Made by a program: the position numbers and the translations under genes. Positions 47,392 to 57,793 of a DNA stretch of 64,000 bases are shown in pieces (the first letter of the stretch is position 1; every line of letters begins with the position of its first letter). Under the pieces are notes generated by a model. That model saw nothing but the letters and a program-made list of their open reading frames with translations, was not told the origin of the DNA and did no database searches. The stretch is from Nitratireductor aquimarinus. Its GTDB lineage: Bacteria; Pseudomonadota; Alphaproteobacteria; Rhizobiales; Rhizobiaceae. Where the stretch lies: NCBI RefSeq assembly GCF_017255295.1, contig NZ_JAFKDE010000003.1, positions 62,001 through 126,000 of the forward strand. Direction: 5' to 3'.

Positions 47392-48012
47392 TCAGGGGCT
47401 GAAGCGCGCTTCGCCCTTTTGCAGCGCGTCCTGAAGCATCTGCTCATAACGGCTGCGGGGCACGTCGATCGCGCCGAACTGTTTTAGGTGCGGGGTTGTG
47501 AACTGCGTGTCGAGCAATGTGAAGCCGCGTTCGCGCAGGCGCTCGACCAGATGCACAAGGCAGACCTTGGAGGCATCGGTCTGGCGCGAGAACATGCTCT
47601 CGCCGAAGAAGGCGCGGCCAAGTGTGACGCCGTAGAGCCCGCCCACCAGCCCTTCATCCGTCCAAGCTTCCACCGTGTGGCAGTGCCCGTTCTCGAATAG
47701 AAGCCCGTAGGCTTCGCGGATGGGCGCGTTGATCCATGTGTCGTCGGTGTCGCGTCGCGCCTCTGCACAGCCTTCTATGACGCCCTCAAAGTCCGTATCA
47801 AAGGCGATACGGAAGGGCGCGCGGCGCAGCGTCTTGGCGAGGCTTTTGGGGATGTGAAAGGAATCGAGCGGGATGACCCCGCGCATTTCCGGCCGCACCC
47901 AGAAAACCTCCGGGTCATCGGCACTTTCCGCCATCGGGAAAACCCCGGTGGCGTAAGCGCGAAGAAGAAGATCCGGAGGGATCCGAAATCCTGGTGCGAA
48001 AGGTCGTGCCAT
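47392..48012 (-). CDS. aat: Leucyl/phenylalanyl-tRNA-protein transferase
   Basis: 206 residues of the Aat family, which adds leucine or phenylalanine to N-terminal arginine or lysine of proteins, marking them for ClpAP degradation (N-degron pathway). [21 protein letters not shown] and [20 protein letters not shown] are typical. The ATG at 48012 is preferred over an in-frame start at 48108, because the family begins near PPDLLLRAY. Last gene of the aroQ-accB-accC-aat group, 123 bp after accC. Converges on DUF2155. Confidence 0.95.
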   Translation of the reverse strand: MARPFAPGFRIPPDLLLRAYATGVFPMAESADDPEVFWVRPEMRGVIPLDSFHIPKSLAKTLRRAPFRIAFDTDFEGVIEGCAEARRDTDDTWINAPIREAYGLLFENGHCHTVEAWTDEGLVGGLYGVTLGRAFFGESMFSRQTDASKVCLVHLVERLRERGFTLLDTQFTTPHLKQFGAIDVPRSRYEQMLQDALQKGEARFSP

Positions 48013-48135
48013 CGTGCTCAACCGGCCAGATCGCCGGAGAATCACATGGGGCGGCGAGCTTTGGATCGCCCGGCGTCCACTGGACGCACAAAGGGCGATC
48101 TCAATCACTGACAGAGAAACGGGGTAACCGAAACT

Positions 48136-49479
48136 CTAGCTCGTTTTCGCCAGGTAATTCTCCAGCCAGTGGATGTCGTAATCGCCATTGGCGATATCGG
48201 GGTTGCCGACCAGATCCTGGAACAGCGGAAGCGTGGTCTTGATGCCGTCGACGACGAACTCGTCCAGCGCGCGGCGCAGACGCATCATGCACTCGACGCG
48301 GTTGCGTCCATGCACGATCAGCTTGCCGATCAGGCTGTCGTAGTAAGGCGGGATGCGGTAGCCCGAATAGACGCCCGAATCGACGCGGATGCCAAGACCG
48401 CCCGGCGTATGGAAATGCGTGATCGTGCCCGGCGAGGGGGTGAAGGTGCGCGGGTCTTCCGCATTGATGCGGCACTCGATGGCATGGCCCTCGAAACGCA
48501 CCTCATCCTGCGTGCAGGACAGTCCACCGCCGGAAGCGACGCGGATCTGCTCATGCACCAGATCGATGCCGGTAATGGCTTCCGTCACCGGATGCTCCAC
48601 CTGCAGGCGGGTGTTCATCTCGATGAAGTAGAATTCGCCATTCTCGTAGAGAAACTCGATCGTGCCCGCGCCGGAATAGCCGAGATCGGCAATGGCCTTG
48701 GAGACGATTTCGCCGATGCGGTTGCGCTGCTCGACATTGAGGGCAGGCGAGTTGGCCTCTTCCCACACCTTCTGGTGACGGCGCTGCAGCGAGCAGTCGC
48801 GTTCACCCAGATGGATCGCGTTGCCCGCACCGTCGCCCATCACCTGAACCTCGATGTGGCGCGGCTTTTCGAGATACTTCTCGATATACACCGCGTCGTC
48901 ACCGAAGGCCGCACCCGCTTCTGTGCGGGCGGTGGAGAGCGCCTCGGCAAGATCTGCCTCGGTCCGCGCAACCTTCATGCCGCGTCCGCCGCCGCCGGCC
49001 GATGCCTTGATCAGCACCGGATAGCCGATATCGGCGGCAATGCGCTTGGCTTCCACATCGTCGGTCACGGCGCCATCGGAGCCCGGAACCACGGGAATGC
49101 CAAGGGCCTTCACCGTCTTCTTGGCGGTGATCTTGTCACCCATGATGCGGATGTGGTCGGCCGAGGGGCCGATGAAGGTGAGATTGTGTGCGGCCAGAAT
49201 TTCGGAGAACTTGGCGTTTTCCGAAAGGAAGCCGTAGCCCGGATGCACGGCGTCGGCGCCGGTGATCTCGCAGGCGGCCAGAATCTGATGAATGTTCAGA
49301 TAGCTGTCGCGCGAGGGCGGCGGCCCGATGCATACGCTCTCGTCGGCAAGGCGCACATGCATCGCATCCGCGTCCGCCGTGGAGTGCACGGCTACGGTCT
49401 GGATGCCGAGCTCCTTGGCGGCGCGCAGTACGCGCAGGGCGATTTCGCCGCGATTGGCGATGAGGATCTTGTGAAACAT
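48136..49479 (-). CDS. accC: Biotin carboxylase subunit of acetyl-CoA carboxylase
   Basis: 447 residues. ATP-grasp enzyme that carboxylates the biotin on AccB, the first half of malonyl-CoA synthesis. N-terminal [20 protein letters not shown], the ATP-binding [12 protein letters not shown] loop and [16 protein letters not shown] are all present. The ATG at 49479 matches the family start. Located 16 bases after accB in the same operon. Confidence 0.98.
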   Translation of the reverse strand: MFHKILIANRGEIALRVLRAAKELGIQTVAVHSTADADAMHVRLADESVCIGPPPSRDSYLNIHQILAACEITGADAVHPGYGFLSENAKFSEILAAHNLTFIGPSADHIRIMGDKITAKKTVKALGIPVVPGSDGAVTDDVEAKRIAADIGYPVLIKASAGGGGRGMKVARTEADLAEALSTARTEAGAAFGDDAVYIEKYLEKPRHIEVQVMGDGAGNAIHLGERDCSLQRRHQKVWEEANSPALNVEQRNRIGEIVSKAIADLGYSGAGTIEFLYENGEFYFIEMNTRLQVEHPVTEAITGIDLVHEQIRVASGGGLSCTQDEVRFEGHAIECRINAEDPRTFTPSPGTITHFHTPGGLGIRVDSGVYSGYRIPPYYDSLIGKLIVHGRNRVECMMRLRRALDEFVVDGIKTTLPLFQDLVGNPDIANGDYDIHWLENYLAKTS

Positions 49480-49495
49480 GCGCGCCTGCCCCGGA

Positions 49496-49966
49496 CTATT
49501 CGATGACGACCAGCGGCTCGCCGAACTCAACCGGCTGCGCATCCTCGAAGAGGATCGCCGTCACGGTGCCGGAACGGGGCGCGGGAATCTGGTTCATGGT
49601 CTTCATCGCTTCGATGATGAGAAGCGTCTGGCCTTCCTTCACGGACTGGCCGACTTCGATGAAGGCGTTCGCGCCGGGCGCGGGAGACTTGTAGGCGGTG
49701 CCGACCATCGGGGAAGGAACGGCATTCTTGGAATCGGCCGGGCTCTTCTTGGCTTCTTCAGCCGCGGCCGGGGCCGGCACAGCCGGTGCGGGCGCGGGGG
49801 CGGGTGCCGGAGCGGCATAGCTCTGCACGGCGACTGCGCCCTGCTTGGCCACGCGAATCCGCAGGTCATCCTGCTCGACTTCGATTTCCGTCAGATTGGT
49901 GTCGTTCAGGATCGTCGCAAGCTCGCGAATGAGTTGCTGATCGACCCCCGTCTTTTTTGTCGACAT
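49496..49966 (-). CDS. accB: Biotin carboxyl carrier protein of acetyl-CoA carboxylase
   Basis: 156 residues. An N-terminal helical part is joined by an A/P-rich linker (about 50-80) to the C-terminal biotinyl domain, where EAMKTMNQI carries the lysine that is biotinylated (about 121). The motif has threonine in place of the usual leucine after the lysine (EAMKLMN), which is tolerated in many BCCPs. Operon aroQ-accB-accC; gap of 21 bases from aroQ. Confidence 0.97.
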   Translation of the reverse strand: MSTKKTGVDQQLIRELATILNDTNLTEIEVEQDDLRIRVAKQGAVAVQSYAAPAPAPAPAPAVPAPAAAEEAKKSPADSKNAVPSPMVGTAYKSPAPGANAFIEVGQSVKEGQTLLIIEAMKTMNQIPAPRSGTVTAILFEDAQPVEFGEPLVVIE

Positions 49967-49987
49967 GTGTTTTGTCCTGCTTTTGTC

Positions 49988-50431
49988 TCAATCCGGCCGG
50001 TGTGCGGCCAGCGCATCCAGCGCGAGTACATAACCGATTGTGCCCAATCCGCAAATCATGCCTTTTGCCGCCGGGGCAATCATCGAAACGTGGCGAAACG
50101 CTTCGCGGGCATGAATGTTGGAAATGTGCACCTCAATCACCGGGAGCGGGCTCACCGCACGGATCGCATCATGCAATGCAATCGACGTGTGCCCATAGGC
50201 GCCGGGATTGATGACGATGCCGGCAGCTTTCTGGCCGGCCTCATGGATCCAGTCAACGAGGTCGCCCTCGTGATTGGACTGGCGAAACTCAATGTCCATT
50301 CCAAGTGAAGCCGCCTTGTCCCGGCAGTTCTTCTCGACGTCCTCAAGGGTGTCGCCGCCATAGATGCCGGGTTCGCGCTTGCCGAGCGCATTCAGATTGG
50401 GCCCGTTCAGAATGAAGACTGTTTTCGCCAT
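49988..50431 (-). CDS. aroQ: Type II 3-dehydroquinate dehydratase
   Basis: 147 residues. Dehydrates 3-dehydroquinate to 3-dehydroshikimate in the shikimate pathway. The N-terminal [17 protein letters not shown] and the catalytic loop with its tyrosine, then the [17 protein letters not shown] motif (catalytic histidine and binding residues), are typical. First gene of an operon with accB, accC and probably aat, an order common in alphaproteobacteria. Confidence 0.97.
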   Translation of the reverse strand: MAKTVFILNGPNLNALGKREPGIYGGDTLEDVEKNCRDKAASLGMDIEFRQSNHEGDLVDWIHEAGQKAAGIVINPGAYGHTSIALHDAIRAVSPLPVIEVHISNIHAREAFRHVSMIAPAAKGMICGLGTIGYVLALDALAAHRPD

Positions 50432-50561
50432 AAAATCGTCCCCTGGCCCTTTTGCGGCACCATCACAAGCTCCTCTATAGAGGGCTTAGACCGTACCGCA
50501 AAGATGGCAAGGGGCTTCTTTCTCTGTCCACAGAGCGCTCCGGAGGCTTCCGGCGTGCGCG

Positions 50562-51329
50562 TCAGTTGCTTTCCGTGCGGGCCTGTTCGATCTTTTCGCC
50601 GAGCACATCCTTGCCCAGCGCGCCGAACACAACCTCGTTTCCGACCACATAGGCGGGCGTTCCGGTAACCGCAAGCTGATTCGCCAGTTCATAGGTTTCC
50701 GCGAAAGCCTTCTGGATCTCCGGATTTTCCATTTCCTTGCGAAGTGCTGCCTCATCAAGACCAAGGCCGGTCGCAATCGACATGGCCAGTTCGCCATCGG
50801 CGCGGGATTCCGAACCCATCAGCTGCTGATGGAACTCGGCGTATTTCTCGGGCGCGGTCGCCTGAACGGCCATGGAAACCACATGGGCCTCGCGCGATTC
50901 TGCGGAGAGGATGGGGAATTCCTTGAGCACGAAGCGCACATCGTCATTCTCTTCGAGCAGCGCCTGCATGTCGGCCATGGCGCGTTTGCAGAAGCCGCAA
51001 TTGTAATCGAAGAACTCGACCACGGTGACCTGGGCTTCCGGATTGCCGATCACGCCGTCATGCGGGCTGTTCAGGAGATCATCCTTGCGATCCTGCAGCA
51101 CCGTCTTCTGGGCCTCGGCCTGCTGCTCGCGCTGCTTGGTTTCGAGTGCTGCCTGAACCTCGAGCAGGATTTCCGGGTTTTCGAGCAGGTAGTCGCGCAC
51201 GATCTGTTCGACTTCCGGTTTGCCGAGCGCTGCGCCGTCCGATGCCTGCGCGACATTGCCGAGCACCATGGCGGGCAGGAAGAGGGCGGTTGCCGCCGTA
51301 AGGGCGCGGAGTTTGCTGGAAAGAGTCAT
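50562..51329 (-). CDS. DsbA-family periplasmic thiol-disulphide oxidoreductase
   Basis: 255 residues. A signal peptide (about 1-29) precedes a helical N-terminal extension (about 30-90) and a thioredoxin-fold DsbA domain (about 95-250). The active site is FFDYNCGFCKRAM (CGFC) and the cis-proline loop is GTPAYVV. The extension and CGFC resemble the Com1/ScsC subgroup of disulphide isomerases rather than classical DsbA (CPHC). It lies 74 bases after the M48 protease gene on the same strand, possibly co-transcribed. Confidence 0.9.
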   Translation of the reverse strand: MTLSSKLRALTAATALFLPAMVLGNVAQASDGAALGKPEVEQIVRDYLLENPEILLEVQAALETKQREQQAEAQKTVLQDRKDDLLNSPHDGVIGNPEAQVTVVEFFDYNCGFCKRAMADMQALLEENDDVRFVLKEFPILSAESREAHVVSMAVQATAPEKYAEFHQQLMGSESRADGELAMSIATGLGLDEAALRKEMENPEIQKAFAETYELANQLAVTGTPAYVVGNEVVFGALGKDVLGEKIEQARTESN

Positions 51330-51403
51330 GATCAAATCCGATTTCATCTGAATTGAGGATATCTGTTTGTTGTGTGGCCCATTTGGGGCGAAAGGTTCAC
51401 CGA

Positions 51404-52774
51404 TCAACCGGGAGCCTTGTACTGAATGATGTCCTGCGCGCGCAGCCAGCCGGGCGAGCCGCGCTTCATGCGCTTCTGCGCCCTGATGGCGAAAAGCTTC
51501 GCATCGCGATACTGGCCGGCATGAAAATAGCCCTCTGCTGAAGCAAGCTCCGCATTGGCGATGTCACCCAACTGACCATAGGCCTGGGCAAGGTAGCGAT
51601 AGCCATTGGCGAATTCCGGCTCACGCGAAAGCCCGGTCTGCAGTTCCGATGCCGCCTTCTTCACGAGGTCCGGCTGACCGGTCGCCAGAAGCGCCTGCCC
51701 ATAGCCCACCTGAAGCAGTCCGGGCGTGCCCGGAGCAAGCGATAACGCCCTGGCATAGGCATTGGCTGCATCCTTCGGGCGGTTCGCCTTGATGAGGATG
51801 TCACCGCGCAGCTCCTGCAGATAGGGATTGCGGGGCATTTTGGAGATCAGTGCATCGACCTTCTGGAGTGCCGTGCGGGGATTTCCGGTGAGAAAGGTGG
51901 CAATCGCGTCGCCATACATGGCGGGAATGCCGCGCGGGTCCTGCCTGAACAGCCGCTGTACGGCCTGCGCGCCTTCCGTATGCGCGGCAATCTTTGCGCG
52001 CATCATGTCATGGCGCTGCTGAAGCTGCGCCGGGTCCTTGCGGTCGTAGAAGCGGCTCTTTCGCGCAAGCTCTTCCAGATTGGCGATACGCTCGCGCGGC
52101 ATGGGGTGGCTGATCTGGTAGGGATCGACATTGACGCCTGCGAGCGCCAGGCCGCCCGCCAGACGGTCGAACGTCGTCAGCATGCCCTTGGCCGACTGGC
52201 CGGTCTTGTTGAGATAATCGATGGCCGTGCGGTCGGCGGTCACCTCTTCGGAGCGCTGATAGCCGAGCAGGCCGCGCCGCGCCATTTCCGCACCGCCGGC
52301 AGCCATGCCGACACCGGCCGAAGCCAGACCGCGCGTATCCGTTGCTGCACCTGCAACGCCTGCGCCAATGCCGATCAGCGCCGACACGATGGCCATGGTC
52401 TGCGCACGCTTCAGCTGCTGGCGCAGACGCTCCTGATGTCCGCCCGCGATATGCCCGGCTTCGTGAGCGATCACGCCGATGATCTCGTTGGGCGTTTCAG
52501 CCTGTGTCAGAGCGCCGGTGTGAATGAAGATGCGTCGCCCATCCACGAAGGCGTTGAAGCTGCGATTGTTGACGAGAATGATGTCGATCCCCGAACGGGA
52601 CAGACCGGCCGCCTTCAGTATCGGGGCGGCATATTCGGTAACAAGAGCCTCGATTTCCGCGTCACGAACGACGGTCACACGCCCCTGCGCCTGCGAAGCC
52701 GGCACCGAAACGACAATCAGATAGGATGCCAGCATGAAGAGCGTGGCTGCCCGCGCGATAATCCTGTGAACCAT
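51404..52774 (-). CDS. M48 family metalloprotease with TPR repeats (BepA-like)
   Basis: 456 residues. An N-terminal signal peptide (about 1-30) is followed by an M48 peptidase domain with HEAGH (about 109, zinc ligands and catalytic Glu) and a third zinc ligand region in EEVTADRTAIDYL. The C-terminal half (about 290-450) has several TPR-like helical pairs. The layout matches BepA/YfgC, which helps fold or degrade outer-membrane proteins such as LptD. The ATG at 52774 is chosen behind GAGAG; the longer reading from 52960 runs through upstream non-coding sequence. Confidence 0.9.
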   Translation of the reverse strand: MVHRIIARAATLFMLASYLIVVSVPASQAQGRVTVVRDAEIEALVTEYAAPILKAAGLSRSGIDIILVNNRSFNAFVDGRRIFIHTGALTQAETPNEIIGVIAHEAGHIAGGHQERLRQQLKRAQTMAIVSALIGIGAGVAGAATDTRGLASAGVGMAAGGAEMARRGLLGYQRSEEVTADRTAIDYLNKTGQSAKGMLTTFDRLAGGLALAGVNVDPYQISHPMPRERIANLEELARKSRFYDRKDPAQLQQRHDMMRAKIAAHTEGAQAVQRLFRQDPRGIPAMYGDAIATFLTGNPRTALQKVDALISKMPRNPYLQELRGDILIKANRPKDAANAYARALSLAPGTPGLLQVGYGQALLATGQPDLVKKAASELQTGLSREPEFANGYRYLAQAYGQLGDIANAELASAEGYFHAGQYRDAKLFAIRAQKRMKRGSPGWLRAQDIIQYKAPG

Positions 52775-52885
52775 GGTGTCTCTCTCAAGCATTGCCGAAT
52801 TGGTAGACGAGCATAAGGGCAATGGGAAGGCACAACAGTCTTCGATCATGGAGTTTTGATCTGTGCTCTTGCCGTGTCGCCAATG

Positions 52886-52914
52886 CAAAAAGGCCGGCGC
52901 AATGCACCGGCCTT
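52886..52914 (-). terminator. Intrinsic terminator of rne
   Basis: Stem AAGGCCGG (52890-52897) with CCGGCCTT (52907-52914) and a 9-nt loop. On the minus strand it is followed by TTTTTGC. It lies 53 bases after the rne stop. Confidence 0.9.
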
Positions 52915-52966
52915 CCAGTTTTCGGTGTTCCAAATGCTCCAGCTTTAGAAGCCGGCGCACGCTCCT

Positions 52967-55939
52967 CTAGAAGAAGCTCTTGCGCTGCCACCAGCCGGTC
53001 TTGCGGGGGCGATCGCTCTCTGCCGGTTCGGAAGAGGAGACAACCGGTTCCGAAGATACGGCGACTTCTTCCTTGGCAGGCTCTTCGACCGTTTCGTCGA
53101 CCGCTTTCTGGGCCGGTGCTGCCTCGCTGGGAGCCTCTTCGGCGGCTTCCGGGGCAACCGTTTCTTCCGCAGCCGGCTTGTCTTCGGCTGGCTTGTCTTC
53201 AGCCGGTTTGGCCTTGGCGGTGCTGCGACGCGTGGTCGTGCGACGCCGTTTAGGAGCCGGCTTTTCTTCAGCGGCTGCCTCTTCGGCAGGCTTTTCCTCG
53301 GCTGCCGCTTCTTCCGTTACGGCTGGAGCCGCTTCGTCGGCTGTCTCGGCAGGCGCGGTTTCAGCCGGTGCAGCAGCCTTGCGGGTGCGGCGGCGCGGCT
53401 TGCGAGCAGGCTTCTCCTCGGCGGGCGCATCCGTTGCCTCGGCAGAAGCCTCCGCCTCTGTCCCTGCCTCGGGTGCGGCGGCCTGCGCCTCGGGTACAGC
53501 TGCCGGAGCCTCATCGGCAACAACCGGCGTATCGGCTGCTGCCGCCGCCTGCGGGGCTTCTGCGCCTTCCGCGGTCGGAGCGTCCTCGGAAACGTCTGCC
53601 TCTACAGAGGCGTCGCCCTCGGCCTGGGCTTCCTGCGTATCGCTGTCGCGACGATTCCTGCGGCCACCACGCTTCCCGCGATGGCGCTTCTTGCGCTCGC
53701 CTTCGCCGGCTTCTGCCGGCTTCGTCTCGGCTGCATCCTCGGAAACTGCTGCGTCATCCTCAGCCGCAGCTGCGACGGCATCGTCGTCGCCTGGCATCTG
53801 ATCTGCGTTCTGATCCTGATTCTGCTCTGCACCCTCGGCGCCGCCATTGTTGCGGTTGCGGCCGCCCCGGCGCTTGCGCTTGCGGCGACGCTTGCGCGGT
53901 TCGCCATCCTCACCGGCTTCGGCTTCCTGTGCGGGGGCAGGGGTTTCAACCACCTGTGCGGGCGCCGCCTGCGGGGCTGCCGGCTGCTCCATTCCCGACT
54001 TGTCGGCGGGCTGCTGCTTGGTGATCGCAAAATGCTGCGAACCCACGCTGTCATCCGCCTCGACCGTGATGGTCACGCCAAAGCGGTTTTCCATCTCGAC
54101 CAGATTGGAGCGCTTGTGGTTCAGCAGATAGAGCGCGGTCTGCGCCGGCGTGCGCACGGCGATGTCGTTGCGCGCGTCCTTGAGCAGGTACTCTTCGATG
54201 GAACGCACCACATAGAGCGCCACCGACGAATCGGAGCGGATGTGTCCCGTGCCGCCGCAATGGGGGCAGGGCTGCATGGTGCTTTCCAGAACGCTTGCCC
54301 GGATGCGCTGACGCGACATTTCCAGAAGGCCGAAATGCGAGATGCGGCCAACCTGGATGCGGGCGCGGTCGTTCTTGAGGCATTCCTTGAGGCGCTTCTC
54401 GACCGCCCGGTTGTTCCGGTTCTCCTCCATGTCGATGAAGTCGATCACGATCAGGCCCGCCATGTCGCGCAGCCTCAACTGACGCGCCACTTCCTCCGCC
54501 GCTTCCAGATTGGTCTGGAGCGCGGTGTCCTCGATCGAGTGCTCTTTCGTCGAACGGCCGGAGTTCACGTCGATCGCCACCAGAGCCTCGGTCTGGTTGA
54601 TGATGATGTACCCGCCGGATTTCAGCGTGACCTGCGGCTGCAGCATGCGGTCGAGCTGCGCCTCGATGCCATTGCCGGCAAAGATCGGCGTCACGTCGCG
54701 ATAGGGCTGAACGACCTTGGCATGGCTCGGCATGAGCATGCGCATGAAGTCTTTCGCCTCGCGATACCCTTCCTCACCGGCCACCAGGATTTCCCCGATG
54801 TCCTTGTTGTAGAGGTCGCGCACCGACCGCTTGATGAGGCTTCCTTCCTCGTAGACGAGGGCGGGGGCCGTGGATTCAAGCGTCAGGCTGCGAACCTTCT
54901 CCCAAAGGCGCATCAGGTAGTCGTAATCGCGCTTGATCTCCGCCTTGGTGCGGTTTGCACCGGCGGTGCGCAGGATCACGCCCATGCCCTGCGGCACTTC
55001 CAGGTGCTTCACGACATCCTTGAGGCGCTTGCGGTCCTGCACATTGGTGATCTTGCGGGAAATGCCGCCACCGCGTGCGGTGTTGGGCATCAGAACCGAG
55101 TAGCGGCCTGCCAGCGACAGATAGGTGGTCAGTGCGGCGCCCTTGTTGCCGCGCTCTTCCTTGACGACCTGAACGAGCAGGATCTGGCGGCGCTTGATGA
55201 CCTCCTGGATCTTGTAGTTCTTGCGGGCGGCGCGGCGCGAGGGCTGCGCTTCTTCCATCGCATCGTCAGCGCCAACCGTGTCGACGTCGTCTTCGTCGTC
55301 GTTGCCATTGTTATCGTCATCGGACCGGCTGCGGCGCGAGCGCCGGCTGCGCGGCTCTTCCGAAACCACGTCGGCAGAGGCCTCTGCAGCCATGGCCTGC
55401 GGCTTGTCTTCGCCGTCCGCGTCCTGCGCAGTGTCGGCATCGTCGTCGGAAACCGCGTCGGCGTCCGCCCCGGCTTCAGGCTGCGCCTCGGCAACGGCGT
55501 CGCTGTCGCCGTCCTCTTCCTGTGCAGCCTCGTCCTGGGAAGCGTCGTCCTGCTGGGCGGTCTTCTTGCGGGTGCTGGCGCGGCGGCGCTTGCGTCCGCC
55601 TTTCTGTGCCTGGCGGGGCTCGCTGTCTTCGTCGTCGTCATCGGCCTTGGCTTCTGCGGCTTCGGCCTCCAGAAGCGCCTGACGGTCGGCTACGGGGATC
55701 TGGTAATAGTCGGGATGGATTTCGCTGAAAGCGAGAAAGCCATGCCGGTTGCCACCATACTCTACGAAGGCTGCCTGAAGGGAAGGTTCGACGCGTGTGA
55801 CGCGTGCCAGATAAATATTACCGCGAAGCTGCTTCTTATCCTGAGATTCGAAATCAAACTCTTCGATGCGATTACCGCGAAGGACAACAACCCTCGTTTC
55901 CTCCGGATGGGAGGCATCTATCAGCATTTTGTTTGGCAT
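52967..55939 (-). CDS. rne: Ribonuclease E
   Basis: 990 residues. Main endonuclease for mRNA decay and rRNA/tRNA processing, scaffold of the degradosome. An S1 domain is split by an acidic E/D-rich insert (about 90-255). Catalytic aspartates lie in LVAIDVNSG (about 454) and IVIDFIDMEENRN (about 500), and the zinc-link is CPHCGGTG (about 558). The C-terminal third (about 620-990) is disordered, alternating R-rich RNA-binding and A/E/P-rich stretches, and ends in TGWWQRKSFF. A GWW motif at the C-terminus is the PNPase-binding site shown for Caulobacter RNase E. Start at 55939 has GGGGAG upstream. It diverges from amiC across a long leader. Confidence 0.97.
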   Translation of the reverse strand: MPNKMLIDASHPEETRVVVLRGNRIEEFDFESQDKKQLRGNIYLARVTRVEPSLQAAFVEYGGNRHGFLAFSEIHPDYYQIPVADRQALLEAEAAEAKADDDDEDSEPRQAQKGGRKRRRASTRKKTAQQDDASQDEAAQEEDGDSDAVAEAQPEAGADADAVSDDDADTAQDADGEDKPQAMAAEASADVVSEEPRSRRSRRSRSDDDNNGNDDEDDVDTVGADDAMEEAQPSRRAARKNYKIQEVIKRRQILLVQVVKEERGNKGAALTTYLSLAGRYSVLMPNTARGGGISRKITNVQDRKRLKDVVKHLEVPQGMGVILRTAGANRTKAEIKRDYDYLMRLWEKVRSLTLESTAPALVYEEGSLIKRSVRDLYNKDIGEILVAGEEGYREAKDFMRMLMPSHAKVVQPYRDVTPIFAGNGIEAQLDRMLQPQVTLKSGGYIIINQTEALVAIDVNSGRSTKEHSIEDTALQTNLEAAEEVARQLRLRDMAGLIVIDFIDMEENRNNRAVEKRLKECLKNDRARIQVGRISHFGLLEMSRQRIRASVLESTMQPCPHCGGTGHIRSDSSVALYVVRSIEEYLLKDARNDIAVRTPAQTALYLLNHKRSNLVEMENRFGVTITVEADDSVGSQHFAITKQQPADKSGMEQPAAPQAAPAQVVETPAPAQEAEAGEDGEPRKRRRKRKRRGGRNRNNGGAEGAEQNQDQNADQMPGDDDAVAAAAEDDAAVSEDAAETKPAEAGEGERKKRHRGKRGGRRNRRDSDTQEAQAEGDASVEADVSEDAPTAEGAEAPQAAAAADTPVVADEAPAAVPEAQAAAPEAGTEAEASAEATDAPAEEKPARKPRRRTRKAAAPAETAPAETADEAAPAVTEEAAAEEKPAEEAAAEEKPAPKRRRTTTRRSTAKAKPAEDKPAEDKPAAEETVAPEAAEEAPSEAAPAQKAVDETVEEPAKEEVAVSSEPVVSSSEPAESDRPRKTGWWQRKSFF

Positions 55940-56581
55940 AAATACTTGTCTCCCCGGCAAGGAAAGATTGTCGGGCCGGGCTCGACGGGCGTAGCCGCAA
56001 GCCAACGTGACAATCTGTGCCGGATAATCTGAGGCTCGCCGGCGTTGAAGGCCGCGCCAAATTGGGCCGGAGCACCGAGCTTGCGGTGCGTTTCAATCCG
56101 GATCTCGTTCCAATTGCGCCTGATGCCATTCCATCGCCCGGCAGAACCGTTTCAACCAAGGCCCGATTTTGCGGGCCAGCTTTTGCTCATGTAGAGCCGG
56201 CGCGGACAGTGATGGTCCGGCCGTTTCCTGAAGCCAGGGCTTCCATGCTTGAGGAAGGCCCTGAAAAATTCCTCTTGAATCACCACCCGTTCGGGTTTGC
56301 GGCGGCGGATAAAGGTTTGCCCCGTTGCTCATCGCCGTTTGTCAGCTGGGACTCAAACCAAGGACGGATATCGCGATGATTCAAAGATGCTTTTATGATT
56401 TGACAGTTGTATTGGCAACCCTGATTTCTATCGCGCCCTGGCCGGGGCGGCCTGCAAATATCATCCAGCTTATTTGCCCAATGTCCCTGCACAGCGCATA
56501 AAATATGATCGTTGGCGGTCGATTCGAAGAAAAATTGCCATTTTCTTTCGCTGGAAATGGGGTTGATTCGACTAAATCCGC
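55940..56581. promoter_or_regulatory. 642-bp divergent region between rne and amiC
   Basis: No gene is supported here. The length suggests a long 5' untranslated leader for rne, as expected for genes whose mRNA is controlled by RNase E itself. One hairpin is clear (GGCCCG 56160-56165 with CGGGCC 56172-56177). Reading toward amiC, a perfect TTGACA at 56400-56405 is followed after about 18 bases by a weak AT-rich -10, a possible promoter. On the minus strand, TTGCCA with CATAAA in the same area could serve rne. Confidence 0.5.
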
Positions 56582-57793
56582 ATGACGCATCGGAGAGAAG
56601 CGGTTTTGCACAGACCAGCGTTTTTTTTGACGGTTGTCCTCACCGGGCTCTTTCTCGTTCTCAACAATGCCCTTGCCGATGGTCCTGCGCTCAAGGCGCA
56701 TGACTACAAGATGGCCGGTGACCAGCAATACACGCGCATCGTCGTGCATTTCGACCGCGCGCCCGATTTTCGCTGGTTCCTCCTGCGCGATCCCAACCGG
56801 CTGGTGATCGACATGCCGGCCACCGAATTTACCTTCGATCCTCTGGAGCTGGAGCCACGGGGGCTGGTTGCCGGTGTGCAATATGGCGCCGTCGATGCGC
56901 AGCGCGCGCGTCTGCTCTTCAACGCCAAGGGGCCATTCTCGGTCGAAAAGGCCGAGGTGATGAAGAACGAGACCTCCGACGGGTTTCGCCTCATCATCGA
57001 AATGCGCGCCAGTTCAGTTGAGGATTTTGACAAGGCCCTGCGGGCCAGCATGACGCCGCCCGACCTTGGTTCCGCCAAGGACGAGGCCGTTGCGATGAAG
57101 GATCGTTTCACCGTTGCGCTTGATGCGGGGCATGGCGGCGCCGATGGTGGCGCGCGTGGCGTGAACGGTACGGTCGAAAAGCAGATCACGCTTCTGTTCT
57201 CGCTCGAACTCAAGAAAAAGCTCGAGGAGACTGGCCGGTATCGCGTTGTTCTCACACGAGAGGATGACCGTTTCCTGCGTCTCGACGAGCGCGTGCGCAT
57301 TGCGCGGGAGAAGGGGGCTGACCTCTTCGTTTCGGTCCATGCCGATGCGATTGCCATTCGCAGCGTGCGCGGTGCGACCGTCTACACGGTTTCCGACAAG
57401 GCGTCCGACGCCGAGGCTGCGGCTACCGCTGCACGCGAAAACCTGTCTGACGAGATCGCCGGCAAGGTGCCGGAAGAAGAGCAGGACGAGGTCGAGGATA
57501 TTCTGGTCGATCTCATCCGGCGCGAGACGCACGCCTTCTCCATCCGCTTTGCGCGCACGCTCATCGGCGAACTGTCGAGCACCGTGCAGATGGTGAAAAA
57601 CCCGCATCGCTATGCGGGTTTCCGCGTTCTGCGCGCCCCGGATATCCCCTCGGTTCTTCTGGAACTGGGCTATCTTTCCAATCCGAAGGACGAAGCGCAG
57701 CTGCGCGATCCGGCATGGCGGGAGAAGACAATGGCGGCGATCATTGATGCGATCAGCTATTTTGCCAAGGCAAATGGTGCAGCTGGAGGTTGA
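56582..57793 (+). CDS. amiC: N-acetylmuramoyl-L-alanine amidase (AmiC type)
   Basis: 403 residues. A signal peptide (about 13-33) is followed by an AMIN domain (about 38-140), which targets the enzyme to the septum or cell wall in relatives, and an Amidase_3 catalytic domain (about 177-397). Zinc ligands are seen in LDAGHGGADGGARG (about 180), SVHADA (about 257) and the catalytic Glu in LLELGYLSNP (about 363). It cuts the amide between muramic acid and the peptide stem during daughter-cell separation. Convserved order rne-amiC-mrcA-prfB in the group. Confidence 0.95.
   Translation: MTHRREAVLHRPAFFLTVVLTGLFLVLNNALADGPALKAHDYKMAGDQQYTRIVVHFDRAPDFRWFLLRDPNRLVIDMPATEFTFDPLELEPRGLVAGVQYGAVDAQRARLLFNAKGPFSVEKAEVMKNETSDGFRLIIEMRASSVEDFDKALRASMTPPDLGSAKDEAVAMKDRFTVALDAGHGGADGGARGVNGTVEKQITLLFSLELKKKLEETGRYRVVLTREDDRFLRLDERVRIAREKGADLFVSVHADAIAIRSVRGATVYTVSDKASDAEAAATAARENLSDEIAGKVPEEEQDEVEDILVDLIRRETHAFSIRFARTLIGELSSTVQMVKNPHRYAGFRVLRAPDIPSVLLELGYLSNPKDEAQLRDPAWREKTMAAIIDAISYFAKANGAAGG

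Noticed and set aside
52797-52830. String resembling a tRNA-Leu D-arm (GCCGAATTGGTAGACGAGC)
   Set aside because: No acceptor stem, anticodon arm or T-arm can be formed around it.
53681-56032. 783-codon open frame opposite rne
   Set aside because: Antisense of the RNase E gene, with low-complexity translation.
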